Translations under genes and position numbers: made by a program | Shown here: positions 25,869 to 34,972 of the stretch, piece by piece | How the letters are laid out: the number at the start of each line of letters is the position of its first letter | How positions within the stretch are numbered: the stretch's first letter is position 1 | Origin: Hwanghaeella sp964350445 | GTDB taxonomy: Bacteria > Pseudomonadota > Alphaproteobacteria > UBA8366 > Aestuariispiraceae | DNA length: 64,000 nucleotides | NCBI GenBank assembly: GCA_964350445.1 | Contig: CAYGKA010000020.1 | Span: 1 to 64,000, forward strand | Direction: 5' to 3' | The notes under the pieces: generated by a model | Told to the model about the DNA's origin: nothing | Seen by the model: only the letters and a program-made list of their open reading frames with translations | Database searches by the model: none

Positions 25869-27599
25869 CTAGAAAATATCAGGTTCGGGCACCGGCGCGC
25901 CGAACTTCGTTTCCAGAAAATCGAAGTCGCATCCTTCGTCAGCTTGTTTTACGTGCTTGGCGAAGACATGGCCATATCCGCGTCCGTAATATGGCTTCGG
26001 CGCGACCCAGGCGGCCCGGCGGCGGGCAAGTTCATCTTCGTCCACCAGCATGTTGATTGTGCGGTTTGGAACGTCGACGCGGATGATGTCACCCGTCTTC
26101 AGAAACGCCAGCGGCCCGCCGATATGGGATTCCGGCGCGACGTGGAGGATACAGGCACCATAACTCGTGCCGCTCATCCGGGCGTCCGACAGCCGCAGCA
26201 TATCGCGAATACCCTTCTTCACCAGTTTGGTCGGGATCGGCAGCATGCCCCATTCCGGCATGCCCGGACCGCCTTGCGGCCCAGCATTCCGTAGGCAGAG
26301 GATGTCGTTCTCCGTCACGTCCAGGTCTGGGTCGTCGATGGCTTTTTTCATTTCCGGATAGCTGTCGAAGACGATGGCCCTTCCTTCATGGACCAAAAGG
26401 TGTTCGGCGCAGGCTGAGGGTTTAATCACGCAGCCGCTCGGCGCCAGGTTCCCGCGGAGCACCGCAAGCGCCCCTTCGTGGTAAACCGGGTTCGTGATCG
26501 GCCGGATGACGTCGTCATTGGTGACTTCGGCGCCTTCCAAACCCTCGCCCAAGGTAATCCCGGCGACCGTCTTGGCCGTCAGGTCCAGCTTGTCGCCGAG
26601 CGATGCCATCAGTGCGAGGATGCCGCCGGCGTAGTAGAAATCTTCCATCAGATACTTGTCGCCGCTCGGCCGGACGTTCGCCAGGACCGGGGTCGTGCGG
26701 CCCAATGCATCAAGGTCGTCGAGCGTGAAGTCGACGCCTGCGCGGCGTGCCATTGCCACCAGGTGGATGACGGCATTGGTGGAACACCCCATCGTCATGG
26801 CGACCACCGCTGCGTTTCGGACGGCGGCCGGGGTCAAAATCTCGGACGGTACGAGATCTTCCCAAACCATCTCGACCGCGCGGCGACCGACTTGGGTCGA
26901 CATGCGGATGTGGTTCACATCCGCGGCAGGAATGGAGCTCGCCCCGGGCAAGGTCAGGCCCAAGGCTTCGGCAATTGCCGTCATAGTGGAGGCGGTTCCC
27001 ATCGTCATGCAATGGCCATAAGACCGGGCGATACCGCCCTCGATCCCGACCCACTCCTTGTCGGAAATGTTGCCTGCGCGGCGTTCGTCCCAGAATTTCC
27101 AGGCATCCGAACCGGAGCCCAGATACTGGCCCTTGTAGTTGCCGCGCAGCATCGGCCCGGCGGGCAGGTAGATGCTGGGCAGGCCGGCGCTGATCGCCCC
27201 CAGGACAAGGCCCGGCGTGGTCTTGTCGCAGCCGCCCATCAAGACCGCCCCGTCGGCGGGATGGGACCGCAATAATTCTTCCGTTTCCATCGCAAGCATG
27301 TTGCGGTAGAGCATCGTGGTCGGTTTCACCAAGCTTTCGGAGAGCGACACGGCCGGCAATTCCATGGGGAAGCCGCCAGCTTGCAGAACGCCGCGTTTGA
27401 CGTCTTCAACCCGCTGCTTGAAATGCGCATGGCAAGGTTGGGCATCCGACCAAGTGTTGAGGATCGCGATAACCGGCCGCCCGGTCCAGTCCACGGGGTC
27501 GTATCCCATCTGCATCATGCGGGACCTATGGCCGAAGGATCTTAGGTCATCCGGTGCGAACCAACGTGCACTGCGGAGCGTTTCTTTGGTCTTTGCCAT
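25869..27599 (-). CDS. IlvD/Edd-family sugar-acid dehydratase
   Basis: A 576-residue iron-sulphur dehydratase of the IlvD/Edd family, similar to L-arabinonate/pentonate dehydratases. Three cluster cysteines are recognisable: SDAQPCHAHF, VLMGGCDKTTPG and SYGHCMTMGTAST. LSDARMSGTSYG near the C-terminus is the family serine region. The reaction is expected to be aldonate to 2-keto-3-deoxyaldonate. The ATG at 27599 follows GGGAGGAAGAAGGCAGGA. It is divergent from gntR, with the palindrome at 27716 between them, and probably co-transcribed with the RraA-family gene. Which sugar acid it uses is not known. Confidence 0.88.
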   Translation of the reverse strand: MAKTKETLRSARWFAPDDLRSFGHRSRMMQMGYDPVDWTGRPVIAILNTWSDAQPCHAHFKQRVEDVKRGVLQAGGFPMELPAVSLSESLVKPTTMLYRNMLAMETEELLRSHPADGAVLMGGCDKTTPGLVLGAISAGLPSIYLPAGPMLRGNYKGQYLGSGSDAWKFWDERRAGNISDKEWVGIEGGIARSYGHCMTMGTASTMTAIAEALGLTLPGASSIPAADVNHIRMSTQVGRRAVEMVWEDLVPSEILTPAAVRNAAVVAMTMGCSTNAVIHLVAMARRAGVDFTLDDLDALGRTTPVLANVRPSGDKYLMEDFYYAGGILALMASLGDKLDLTAKTVAGITLGEGLEGAEVTNDDVIRPITNPVYHEGALAVLRGNLAPSGCVIKPSACAEHLLVHEGRAIVFDSYPEMKKAIDDPDLDVTENDILCLRNAGPQGGPGMPEWGMLPIPTKLVKKGIRDMLRLSDARMSGTSYGACILHVAPESHIGGPLAFLKTGDIIRVDVPNRTINMLVDEDELARRRAAWVAPKPYYGRGYGHVFAKHVKQADEGCDFDFLETKFGAPVPEPDIF

Positions 27600-27715
27600 T
27601 CCTGCCTTCTTCCTCCCGATACGATAGATGCCGGTTTGCCCGGCTACAAAGACAACCCACGGCATTCGTTGCCGATTCTGACCTATGGGCCAGGGTTGAA
27701 TTGTTTTTGTGATAT

Positions 27716-27725
27716 TAATATATTA
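27716..27725. promoter_or_regulatory. Candidate GntR operator, copy 1
   Basis: The palindrome TAATATATTA lies in the 216-bp divergent region between the dehydratase gene and gntR, in the 11-mer TAATATATTAG that recurs upstream of dctP at 32415. A short AT-rich symmetric site beside a FCD-type GntR gene is the typical layout for autoregulation. Binding itself is inferred. Confidence 0.55.
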
Positions 27726-27815
27726 GTTTTCACTTCGCAATCGTCCGTGTATGTTGTGGCCTAACAAATGTTGGGCGGATATGCATGCCTGAAACAAGCA
27801 GTTGGTGATTAGATT

Positions 27816-28526
27816 ATGAATACGAACGGAAAACGATGGGCGGGCGATAAGAGAACGCCCCTCGCAGACCAAGTCTATGCAGATTTGCGCAAACGAATCG
27901 TATCCTTGGAACTTCCCCCCAGCAGCGGTTTGTCCCGACAGGAACTCTCCGCTTATTACGGGGTGAGCCAGACACCGTTGCGCGATGCGATTCAAAGGCT
28001 CGAAGCGGAAGGTCTTTTGGACATCTATCCGCAATCCAAGACGGTGGTCACGTTGATCGACGATCGCCTGGTGAGGGAATGCCAGTTTCTTCGTACCGCC
28101 CTGGAAATGGAAATCGTCGCCGTGCTTGCGGCAGATCCCGACAAGAGCAAGATAGACTCCGCCCAGGAAAGCCTTGCACGGATGGAGTGGGTTTTCGCCC
28201 GCGACCGGGAACTAGAGGAATTCGACAGGCTGGACAAAGAGTTTCATCGGGGACTGTTCATTGCCGCAGACAAGCAGGGTCTGCATGATCTTGTGGAATC
28301 GCGCAGCGGTCCGCTGGACCGGATCCGCCGTCTGCATCTTCAGGCCCAAGGCGAGCGAAAGCCCGAGAAGGTGATCGAGGACCATACGAAGATCATCCAA
28401 ATGATTCGGGATTCCCGTCTCGATGACGCGAAGAAAGCGATGCGAGCACATCTCTCCGGCACGTTGGCCAGGATGGAAACCTTGAAGGAATTGTTTCCGG
28501 ATCATTTTCCGGCGTCGGACGAATAA
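27816..28526 (+). CDS. GntR-family regulator, FCD subfamily
   Basis: A 236-residue regulator: N-terminal winged helix (about 15-80; LADQVYADLRKRIVSLEL, YYGVSQTPLRDAIQRLEAEG) and an all-helical FCD effector domain. The metal-binding Asp and three His of FCD proteins are visible in DKEFHRGLF, EDHTKII and RAHLSG. The effector is probably a sugar acid or pathway intermediate. It is divergent from the dehydratase and its last 25 bp overlap the convergent lactonase gene. It is the likely reader of the palindromes at 27716 and 32415. Confidence 0.9.
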   Translation: MNTNGKRWAGDKRTPLADQVYADLRKRIVSLELPPSSGLSRQELSAYYGVSQTPLRDAIQRLEAEGLLDIYPQSKTVVTLIDDRLVRECQFLRTALEMEIVAVLAADPDKSKIDSAQESLARMEWVFARDRELEEFDRLDKEFHRGLFIAADKQGLHDLVESRSGPLDRIRRLHLQAQGERKPEKVIEDHTKIIQMIRDSRLDDAKKAMRAHLSGTLARMETLKELFPDHFPASDE

Positions 28527-29422
28527 AGATCGTTAGTCTCTTCCGGCGATCCGAATAGGGTGGCGTCAGCGCCGTTTTCCGGCGTTTCAGCGACCATTAG
28601 GTATCCACCCACCCCTCCGCCCTCGTCGGTTTTTGACGTCAGGAATACTTGGTCGAGGTCCTTGCCTCCGAAGGCGATTTTGGTTGGCGCGGGCATCGGG
28701 GTCCTGATTTCGGCCAAGTGGTTTCCGTCCGGATCCAGTTTGTGCAGGGCGGATCCGCCGACCCCCGCGATCCAATAGTTGCCCAAGGCGTCCAGGGCCG
28801 CACCGTCCGGTCTGCCATTGAATTCCCGCATAGGGAAGAATGTCCGTCGGTCGCCGACGGCGCCACTGCGCAAGTCCAGAGGGTGCCACCAAACCGTCTG
28901 AACCGATGCGTGGGAGTCTGAGACATAGAGGCGTCCGCGGCGGGCATCCACGGCAAGCCCGTTGGGCGTCGTGAAGCCGGACATGACCTCGGTAGCGGAA
29001 AGGTCCAGCCCTATCCGGTACACGGTTCCGATGGGTTCGACATTGGCGACGTCCATGGTTGCGGCCCATAGGTTTCCGGCCGCATCGACGGTGGAGTCGT
29101 TGAAGCGGACGCCCTTCCGCTCCAAGCGCATGACGCGGTCGAAAACGCCCGTCTGGGTATCCAGGCGGAACAGCCCGGATTCCATGCCGACCATGACGGC
29201 GCCTTCCACCGACACGGCGACGCAGCCAGCGAATTCGGGGGCGGCCCAAACCGCTGTGTCGCCGCATTCTGCGTCCGTCCTGAAGACCTTGCTGCCGTCG
29301 ATATCGACCCAACAGACCGCGTTCGCGGACGACTCCCAAACCGGGCTTTCCCCAAGCAATGCACGGGCATCGGACAAGCGTTTGAAAACCCAGTCATGAG
29401 AACTCTCGACAGGGGGCGTCAT
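28502..29422 (-). CDS. SMP-30/gluconolactonase family lactonase
   Basis: A 306-residue six-bladed beta-propeller of the SMP-30/LRE family, metal-dependent sugar lactonases. Metal ligands are expected in LLGESPVWE (Glu), TTPNGLAVD (Asn) and LYVSDSH (Asp), all present. It would open an aldonolactone to the acid used by the dehydratase. The ATG at 29422 overlaps the dctM stop by one base (TGATG), so it is coupled to the TRAP genes. A longer upstream frame is not credible, since it would sit inside dctM. Confidence 0.87.
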   Translation of the reverse strand: MTPPVESSHDWVFKRLSDARALLGESPVWESSANAVCWVDIDGSKVFRTDAECGDTAVWAAPEFAGCVAVSVEGAVMVGMESGLFRLDTQTGVFDRVMRLERKGVRFNDSTVDAAGNLWAATMDVANVEPIGTVYRIGLDLSATEVMSGFTTPNGLAVDARRGRLYVSDSHASVQTVWWHPLDLRSGAVGDRRTFFPMREFNGRPDGAALDALGNYWIAGVGGSALHKLDPDGNHLAEIRTPMPAPTKIAFGGKDLDQVFLTSKTDEGGGVGGYLMVAETPENGADATLFGSPEETNDLYSSDAGK

Positions 29423-30702
29423 CACATCAACTGGTTGGGCAGGAAGAGGACGAGATCCGGGACGAGGGCCAGGGCAGCGATCAGTCCGACCATCGCGGCG
29501 ATATAGGGCCACGACCATTTCACGAATTCACCGAAGCTGCATTTCAGGATACCGCAGACGGTATACATGATGACGCCGACCGGGGGCGTGTTGCCGCCCA
29601 ACGACACCAGAATTATCATCACCACGCCCATATGGACGGGGTCGAACCCGACCTGAACCAGCGACGGCAGCACCAACGGCGTTACGAGCAGAACGTTCAC
29701 GGTAGCTTCCATGACGGTGCCGGCGATGAAGACGATGGCGAGGACCACGAACAGGGTCAGATATTTCTCCCCCGGCAGGCTGGCCAGGAACCCGGTGATC
29801 GCGCCGGGCGCCTGTTCCACCGTCAAGGCATGCCCCAGAACGGCGGCCATGACGATGATCAACATGACCATACCGATATCGAAAACCGACTCCCGCATGG
29901 CGCCGATCAGGCCTTTCCAGGTCAGCTCCCGGTAGACGAATAGCCCGATCACCAATGCATAGAGCACGACGATGGCGCCGGCCTCCGTCGCGGTGAAAAA
30001 TCCGAACCTGAAGCCGATGAGCAGGAAGACAGGGAACATCAGCGCCCACAGGCATTCGATGAAGCTTTTGCCCAGTTCGCGCAGTGACGGCCGTTCGGCG
30101 AGGTCTGGCTTGTAGCCCCTTTGGCGCGCGATGATGGAGGTCACGAACATCAGCACCACGGTCATCAATATTCCGGGGACCACGCCGCCAAGGAGAAGAC
30201 GGCCGATGGAGACTTCGCTGATGAAGCCGAACAGGATCAATCCAATGCTGGGCGGGATGGTCGATGTAATGACCGAAGAGAATGCGATGACCGACGCGGT
30301 GAACCCCTTGGCATAGCCGCGTTCCTGCATCGCATCGCCAAGCAAGCGCGATTCCATGGCGGCGTCCGCGACGGCGGAGCCGGAGATGCCGCCCATCAAG
30401 GCGCTGAGGACGATCGAAACCTGGGCTAGGCCGCCGATCATCCATCCGGTCAACAACCTGGCGAAACGCAGCAGGCGTTCCGTGATCCCGACATTGTTCA
30501 TCAAGTTGCCGGCCAGAATGAAGAAGGGCACGGCCAGCAGCGGGAAGGATTGCGTTGCGCCGTACATACGCTGCATGGCGACGGTCATCGGCATGTAGTC
30601 GGCAAACAGAAACAGCGGAAGCGTGGACAATCCCAGTGCGAAGGCGACAGGGATGCCGATGGCAAGGCCGATGAAGAAGAGGGCGGCAATAATACCGATC
30701 AT
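29422..30702 (-). CDS. dctM: TRAP transporter large permease (DctM)
   Basis: A 426-residue DctM-type permease with about 12 transmembrane helices. Family segments are FILAGNLMNNVGITERLL, GGISGSAVADAAMESRLL, PPSIGLILFGFIS and GGNTPPVGVIMYTVCGI. It carries the Na+-coupled translocation pathway. The ATG at 30702 overlaps the dctQ stop by one base (TGATG); a GTG one codon earlier is possible. It is in the operon dctP-dctQ-dctM-lactonase. Confidence 0.92.
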   Translation of the reverse strand: MIGIIAALFFIGLAIGIPVAFALGLSTLPLFLFADYMPMTVAMQRMYGATQSFPLLAVPFFILAGNLMNNVGITERLLRFARLLTGWMIGGLAQVSIVLSALMGGISGSAVADAAMESRLLGDAMQERGYAKGFTASVIAFSSVITSTIPPSIGLILFGFISEVSIGRLLLGGVVPGILMTVVLMFVTSIIARQRGYKPDLAERPSLRELGKSFIECLWALMFPVFLLIGFRFGFFTATEAGAIVVLYALVIGLFVYRELTWKGLIGAMRESVFDIGMVMLIIVMAAVLGHALTVEQAPGAITGFLASLPGEKYLTLFVVLAIVFIAGTVMEATVNVLLVTPLVLPSLVQVGFDPVHMGVVMIILVSLGGNTPPVGVIMYTVCGILKCSFGEFVKWSWPYIAAMVGLIAALALVPDLVLFLPNQLM

Positions 30703-31196
30703 CACATGACATCCAGCGCGGCCGGTTCATTCCCGCCTTTGTGGCGGAAGTGATCGACAATCTGCTCGATGGCGGTGATGAGCATCAACCCATAAGCCAC
30801 CGGCAGCGCCGCTCCGGCGAAGGAGGAAGGAACGCCCGTCATCGGCAGGGGGCGGGGATGGAACACCTTCGCGAGCACGTAGCCGTAGTAGATGAGCATC
30901 ACCAACATTGCCGCGATGATAAGCTTGATCGCGAGGTCCAATAGGAACCGAGCCGTGTCGGGCAGAAGTTCCACCATGATTGTGATCTTGAAATGACCGG
31001 ACCTTTGCAATGTCAGATCCGCGGCCAGCATGGCGAGCCAAATGAACAAGGCCTGCGCCACTTCATCCGACCAGATCACGGGATATCCGCCATAACGGCC
31101 GATCGTTCCGGCCAGGACGACGGCGACGATCACGGCCAATAGAGTGACGGCAGTGTACATTTCGACACGCCGCAAGAGCACCAAGGCTTTGCCCAC
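30702..31196 (-). CDS. dctQ: TRAP transporter small permease (DctQ)
   Basis: A 164-residue four-helix membrane protein of the DctQ family, with the typical IWSDEVAQALFIWLAMLAAD and MTGVPSSFAGAALPVAYGLM segments. It partners DctM. The GTG at 31196 was chosen because GGGGG lies six bases in front; a TTG ten codons upstream and an ATG 12 codons downstream are alternatives. A 162-bp gap with hairpins separates it from dctP. Confidence 0.88.
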   Translation of the reverse strand: MGKALVLLRRVEMYTAVTLLAVIVAVVLAGTIGRYGGYPVIWSDEVAQALFIWLAMLAADLTLQRSGHFKITIMVELLPDTARFLLDLAIKLIIAAMLVMLIYYGYVLAKVFHPRPLPMTGVPSSFAGAALPVAYGLMLITAIEQIVDHFRHKGGNEPAALDVM

Positions 31197-31304
31197 AGTT
31201 TCCCCCTGTACAAGGATCGTTACCAAAAGAATCGTCTTTTTATTGGGTCGCCTCGAAGAAGGGTCTCAAAGAAACGGCCGTCCCGATCCAGTCTACCATG
31301 AGAC

Positions 31305-31352
31305 CGGCTGGAACAGCCGTCCTTTACCCGTACCCCTTGGGGTTAGGCCTTC
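31305..31352 (-). other. Two stem-loops between dctP and dctQ
   Basis: CGGCTG-GAA-CAGCCG (31305-31319) and ACCCC-TT-GGGGT (31332-31343) lie directly after the dctP stop. No U-run follows. They could end or slow most transcripts after dctP, giving more binding protein than permease; this is inferred. Confidence 0.35.
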
Positions 31353-31358
31353 ATTCGA

Positions 31359-32336
31359 TTAGTTGCCGAGCGTCTTCTGAACTTCGGCGACCAGGTCAGT
31401 CAGTTCCAGTTTGTCCCATACCGGTTTGACGGCGTCGCGGAACGGACCGATGTCGATCGCGGTGACTTCAACGCCAGTGGCCCGGATGTCGTTGAAGATT
31501 TTTTCGGCGCCGTCGACGTTGGACTTGAGCGCGCTGGCGCCCCACCGTTTGGATTCCTCGACCACGATGGCCTGCAGGTCCGCCGGCAGGGATTTGATCC
31601 AGGCGTCGGAAACCAGCATGCCGCTCATCAGGAAAATGTGCTTGGTCAGCGTGACGTTCTTGATGACTTCATAGAGCTTTGCACCCCAGATCGCCGATGG
31701 TTGCGCTTCGGCACCGTCGATTACGCCGGTCTGAAGAGATGGATAGACCTCGGCCCAGGGAAGCGGTGTCGCTACGGCGCCCATCGCGTTGATGGTTTCA
31801 ACCCATAGCGGCTGGCCGATGGTGCGAACCCGGACGCCGTTCAAGTCGGCCGGCTTCGAGATCGGCTTGTTGGTCAGCATGTGGCGCGCGCCCTGGTACC
31901 AGTTGAAGGACAGCAGGGTCAGGCCGCTTTTCTCCTTCAGTTTCTCGTTCCAGCCGGCGAAAGTGTCGGATTCGACGAAGGTGGCCAGTTCGCTGACATC
32001 CGAGAACGCATAGGGCGCGACGAGCACGTTGAATTCCGGCACGAAGACCGAAACCCGGGACGCTTCGACGAAGGTGCCGACATTGGCGCCCGCGGCCGCC
32101 TGGTCCATCATGTCCTGCGTGTCGCCCAGTTGCGAACTGGGGAAGAGCTGGACTTCGACCCGGCCGCCCGAGCGTTCCTCGACGGATTTCTTGAAACCTT
32201 CCGCGGCGATCTGCAGCGGGTCGGTCGGCGACAGAACGGAACCCAGTTTCAGTGTGTAGTCCGCGGCGAGCGATTGCGCCGACAATGATGCGAGAAGAAA
32301 AGCTGTCCCCAAGGCCAGCGATTTACCGAATTTCAT
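31359..32336 (-). CDS. dctP: TRAP transporter substrate-binding protein (DctP)
   Basis: A 325-residue periplasmic binding protein of the DctP family. A Sec signal peptide (MKFGKSLALGTAFLLASLSA, cleavage near SLAADY) precedes the mature start YTLKLGSVLSPTDPLQIAAE. GVRVRTIGQPLW holds the conserved arginine that salt-bridges the ligand carboxylate; WAEVYPSLQTGVIDGAEAQP is the family signature. The ATG at 32336 has GGGAGGT in front. Operon and lactonase context suggest a sugar acid ligand. The TAATATATTA palindrome is about 80 bp upstream. Confidence 0.92.
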   Translation of the reverse strand: MKFGKSLALGTAFLLASLSAQSLAADYTLKLGSVLSPTDPLQIAAEGFKKSVEERSGGRVEVQLFPSSQLGDTQDMMDQAAAGANVGTFVEASRVSVFVPEFNVLVAPYAFSDVSELATFVESDTFAGWNEKLKEKSGLTLLSFNWYQGARHMLTNKPISKPADLNGVRVRTIGQPLWVETINAMGAVATPLPWAEVYPSLQTGVIDGAEAQPSAIWGAKLYEVIKNVTLTKHIFLMSGMLVSDAWIKSLPADLQAIVVEESKRWGASALKSNVDGAEKIFNDIRATGVEVTAIDIGPFRDAVKPVWDKLELTDLVAEVQKTLGN

Positions 32337-32638
32337 TAATACCTCCCGTTGGTGGACCCGATCCCTTGTGGTCACGCCTATGCGCGTCCTTGGTGTTCAG
32401 CCGGGTTGTTACACTAATATATTAGCATATCAATTTTGCAAACGTCAATCGGGATGCGTCAAGAACGCGAAAATAAACGGTGTTGGGAGAAATCAGGAAA
32501 GGCGTATGGGCGCGCGGCCGTTGGGTGCAAGGCCCTCGGCGTCACTGTTGGATGCCGTCAAAAGACGGCTTCGCGGCACTCAGTGAAACCGGATCGCAGC
32601 AGAATTTAGCGGCCGCCTTCGGGCCGGCGGCAAAAGAC
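32337..32638. other. Intergenic region between two TRAP loci
   Basis: 302 bp without a credible gene. It holds the dctP promoter region with the palindrome at 32415, and on the far side a GCCGCC/GGCGGC hairpin (32612-32631) that could end the TAXI operon transcript on the minus strand, though without a U-run. Confidence 0.5.
32415..32424. promoter_or_regulatory. Candidate GntR operator, copy 2
   Basis: TAATATATTA, here extended to the 12-bp perfect palindrome CTAATATATTAG (32414-32425), lies about 80 bp upstream of dctP in an AT-rich patch. The same 11-mer TAATATATTAG is next to gntR at 27716. This suggests that the regulator controls both transcription units. Confidence 0.55.
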
Positions 32639-32869
32639 CTAGGGACGGTCGTCCGGATCCAGAGAATCCCGTGTTGCCCGCTCACCCGGCTTGTAGACCG
32701 CCAGAACGATGGCCACGGCCAAAATTGCGATGCCGAGGACGATGAACTGGAACGACACGAATTCCTTCACATGCATCTGTTTCGCACCAAGCACCGCCAG
32801 GGCGGCTATCACCGCAGCGGCGACGGCCCAATAAATCGGACGACCGATGAAAAGAGCGGAAAGTTTCAT
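32639..32869 (-). CDS. Small two-helix membrane protein of TAXI-TRAP operon
   Basis: A 76-residue protein with two hydrophobic segments (PIYWAVAAAVIAALAVLGA and FQFIVLGIAILAVAIVLAVY) joined by a short KQMHVKEF loop and a charged C-terminal tail. I do not recognise a family. Its ATG overlaps the permease stop by 4 bp (ATGA), so it is translated with the transporter and may be an accessory subunit. DctQ itself is already fused into the permease. Confidence 0.7.
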   Translation of the reverse strand: MKLSALFIGRPIYWAVAAAVIAALAVLGAKQMHVKEFVSFQFIVLGIAILAVAIVLAVYKPGERATRDSLDPDDRP

Positions 32870-34878
32870 CGTACTGCCTCCGGAGTCATGCGGTTGCGCG
32901 CGACCGTGAAGAGAACAATGCCGATGGCGCCGATCACGGGCAGGATGAAGCCTGGTAGTCCGGGCACGGGCGTCTCAAGTGGCGGCATCAGCGCGAAGAC
33001 GGACAGAACGGCAAGTCCGATCCGAATGAGGGGGTTCACGGGCCCCCGGAACCAACCTTCAAGCACGACGGAGAGACCCCACAGGCTGATGAAGGCGAGA
33101 ATGCCTGAAACCACGGTCAGCCAGACCGGGCCTTCGAACAACAGCGCCGGATTGTAGACGAAGGCGAAAGGCACAAGGTATTTGGCGATGCCGATCCGCG
33201 CGGATTCGACCGCGGTTTCCATAGGTCGCGATCCTGCGATGGCGGCTGCCGCGAAGGAGGCCAGAGCCACCGGCGGTGTAATCGTGGACACCACGCCGAA
33301 GTAGAAGGCGAACAAATGGGCGGCGATCGGTTCCACATTCATTTGGATCAAGGAAGGAACGATCAACGCGGCGACAGTGATATAGACGGCCGTTGTCGTC
33401 ATGCCCATGCCGAGGATGATCGCCGCGATCCCCGTCAGGACCAGCAGGAAGAGCAGGTTGCCATCAGCGAGGTTGATGACCTCGTTGGTGAATTTCAATC
33501 CAAGGCCGGACACAAAGATGGATCCGATGATGATGCCGGCGCAACCGCAGGCGACGGTGACCGGCATCGCGGCCCGCACGCCGGATTCCAGGGCGGCCAA
33601 CAGGTCAACAGGGCTCATCCGGGTCAAGGGATCGCGGAAGCTGAGGGCAATCAGTGCGACGATCGCCCAGAAGGCGGACATCATCGGTGAATACCCCATG
33701 GCGAGCAGGACGAGCAGCACGCCCAAAGTCAGCAACTGGTGCCACCCGTGCTTCAGCACATGCCAGACCTTCGGCAGGGTGCGTTTGTCCAGGCGTTTGA
33801 TGCCGTCCTTTTCCGCTTCAATGTCGACCATGAAGTAGATGGTCGCAAAATACAGAAGGGTCGGGATGATTGCCGCGATAATGACGGTAAAATAGCTGAC
33901 CCGCATGAACTCGGCGATGATGAAGGCGGCGGCTCCCATGATCGGCGGCGTGATCTGCCCGCCGGAGGATGCGCAGGCCTCGACCGCGCCGGCAAATTTC
34001 GGCCGGTATCCCAGTTTCTTCATCAGCGGGATCGTGAAGGATCCCGTGGTCACGACATTGGCGACGGCGGAACCGGACACGGTTCCCAGGAACGCGCTGG
34101 CCACGACGGAGGCCTTGGCGGGCCCCCCGGTCCGGTGACCTGTCAGCGCGATGGCGAGGTCGATGAACATCCGTCCCGCCCCGGTGCGGATCAGGACCGC
34201 ACCGAAGATGATGAAGAGGACGATATAGGTCGCCGCGACCGAAATCGGGATGCCGAAGATCCCTTCCGAGCGGATGAACACGATGTCCATGAACTTTTTG
34301 AACGAGGTCGGCGGCCCATAAAGGAAGCCGAAGAAATAGTTGGCATAAAGCGTATGGGCGACGAAGAAGAGCGTCACCAGCACCATCGGGATGCCGACCG
34401 CGCGGCGCGTCGTTTCCATCACCAGGGCGATCAGCAATGTCCCGACCCAAAGGTCGGATGTGATCAAGGCGCCTTCGCGTTGGTTGAAGGCGTCCAGGTC
34501 GTAGAGCGTGTAGATCTGTACACCGACGACGGCGAAAACGAGCAGGACGTCGAGTGCGAACAGCCCCCATTGCAGCGTGGTCGACGGTCTGTCCGACCAG
34601 CTCTTGCGGCCAAGTGGATAAAGCAGGATCGCGAGGACCATCATGCCCGTGAGATGGGTGGAGCGGAATGCGCGGGATTCCGGTGTGCCGAAAACCGCGA
34701 CGAACAGGTGGAACAGCGCAATGGCGATGGCCAATGTGGAGACGATGACCGCAAGCCATTTGATCACATCGAACCCGCGCTGCATCAAGGCGGTTTCCAG
34801 GACGGAGTATTCACGGACTTCGTCGTACTGGAGCGGTTCCGCTACGGTGTCGTTGGTTGCGCTGGTCGTGTCGGTCAT
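32866..34878 (-). CDS. TRAP transporter fused permease, 4TM/12TM (DctQM)
   Basis: A 670-residue fused permease of TAXI-type TRAP systems. The N-terminal third carries the DctQ-like helices, the rest the DctM-like body with GTVSGSAVANVVTTGSFTIP, GAVEACASSGGQITPPIMGA and VSTITPPVALASFAAAAIAG. It is the translocating unit for the TAXI binding protein at 35033. The ATG is at 34878 with only a weak ribosome site. It is coupled downstream to the 76-residue membrane protein. Confidence 0.92.
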   Translation of the reverse strand: MTDTTSATNDTVAEPLQYDEVREYSVLETALMQRGFDVIKWLAVIVSTLAIAIALFHLFVAVFGTPESRAFRSTHLTGMMVLAILLYPLGRKSWSDRPSTTLQWGLFALDVLLVFAVVGVQIYTLYDLDAFNQREGALITSDLWVGTLLIALVMETTRRAVGIPMVLVTLFFVAHTLYANYFFGFLYGPPTSFKKFMDIVFIRSEGIFGIPISVAATYIVLFIIFGAVLIRTGAGRMFIDLAIALTGHRTGGPAKASVVASAFLGTVSGSAVANVVTTGSFTIPLMKKLGYRPKFAGAVEACASSGGQITPPIMGAAAFIIAEFMRVSYFTVIIAAIIPTLLYFATIYFMVDIEAEKDGIKRLDKRTLPKVWHVLKHGWHQLLTLGVLLVLLAMGYSPMMSAFWAIVALIALSFRDPLTRMSPVDLLAALESGVRAAMPVTVACGCAGIIIGSIFVSGLGLKFTNEVINLADGNLLFLLVLTGIAAIILGMGMTTTAVYITVAALIVPSLIQMNVEPIAAHLFAFYFGVVSTITPPVALASFAAAAIAGSRPMETAVESARIGIAKYLVPFAFVYNPALLFEGPVWLTVVSGILAFISLWGLSVVLEGWFRGPVNPLIRIGLAVLSVFALMPPLETPVPGLPGFILPVIGAIGIVLFTVARNRMTPEAVR

Positions 34879-34972
34879 GGCGGATCTAAGCTTTGCATCG
34901 CTTGAAGCCTGAGATGGATCCCGGCCCCTGTTTTAGATAATGCGGCGTGACTGAACGGTAGCTGGATGGCGA

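Noticed and set aside
33739..34905. 388-codon frame opposite the TAXI permease
   Set aside because: Asp/Arg/Glu-rich low-complexity translation, antisense to the transmembrane permease; a codon-bias shadow.
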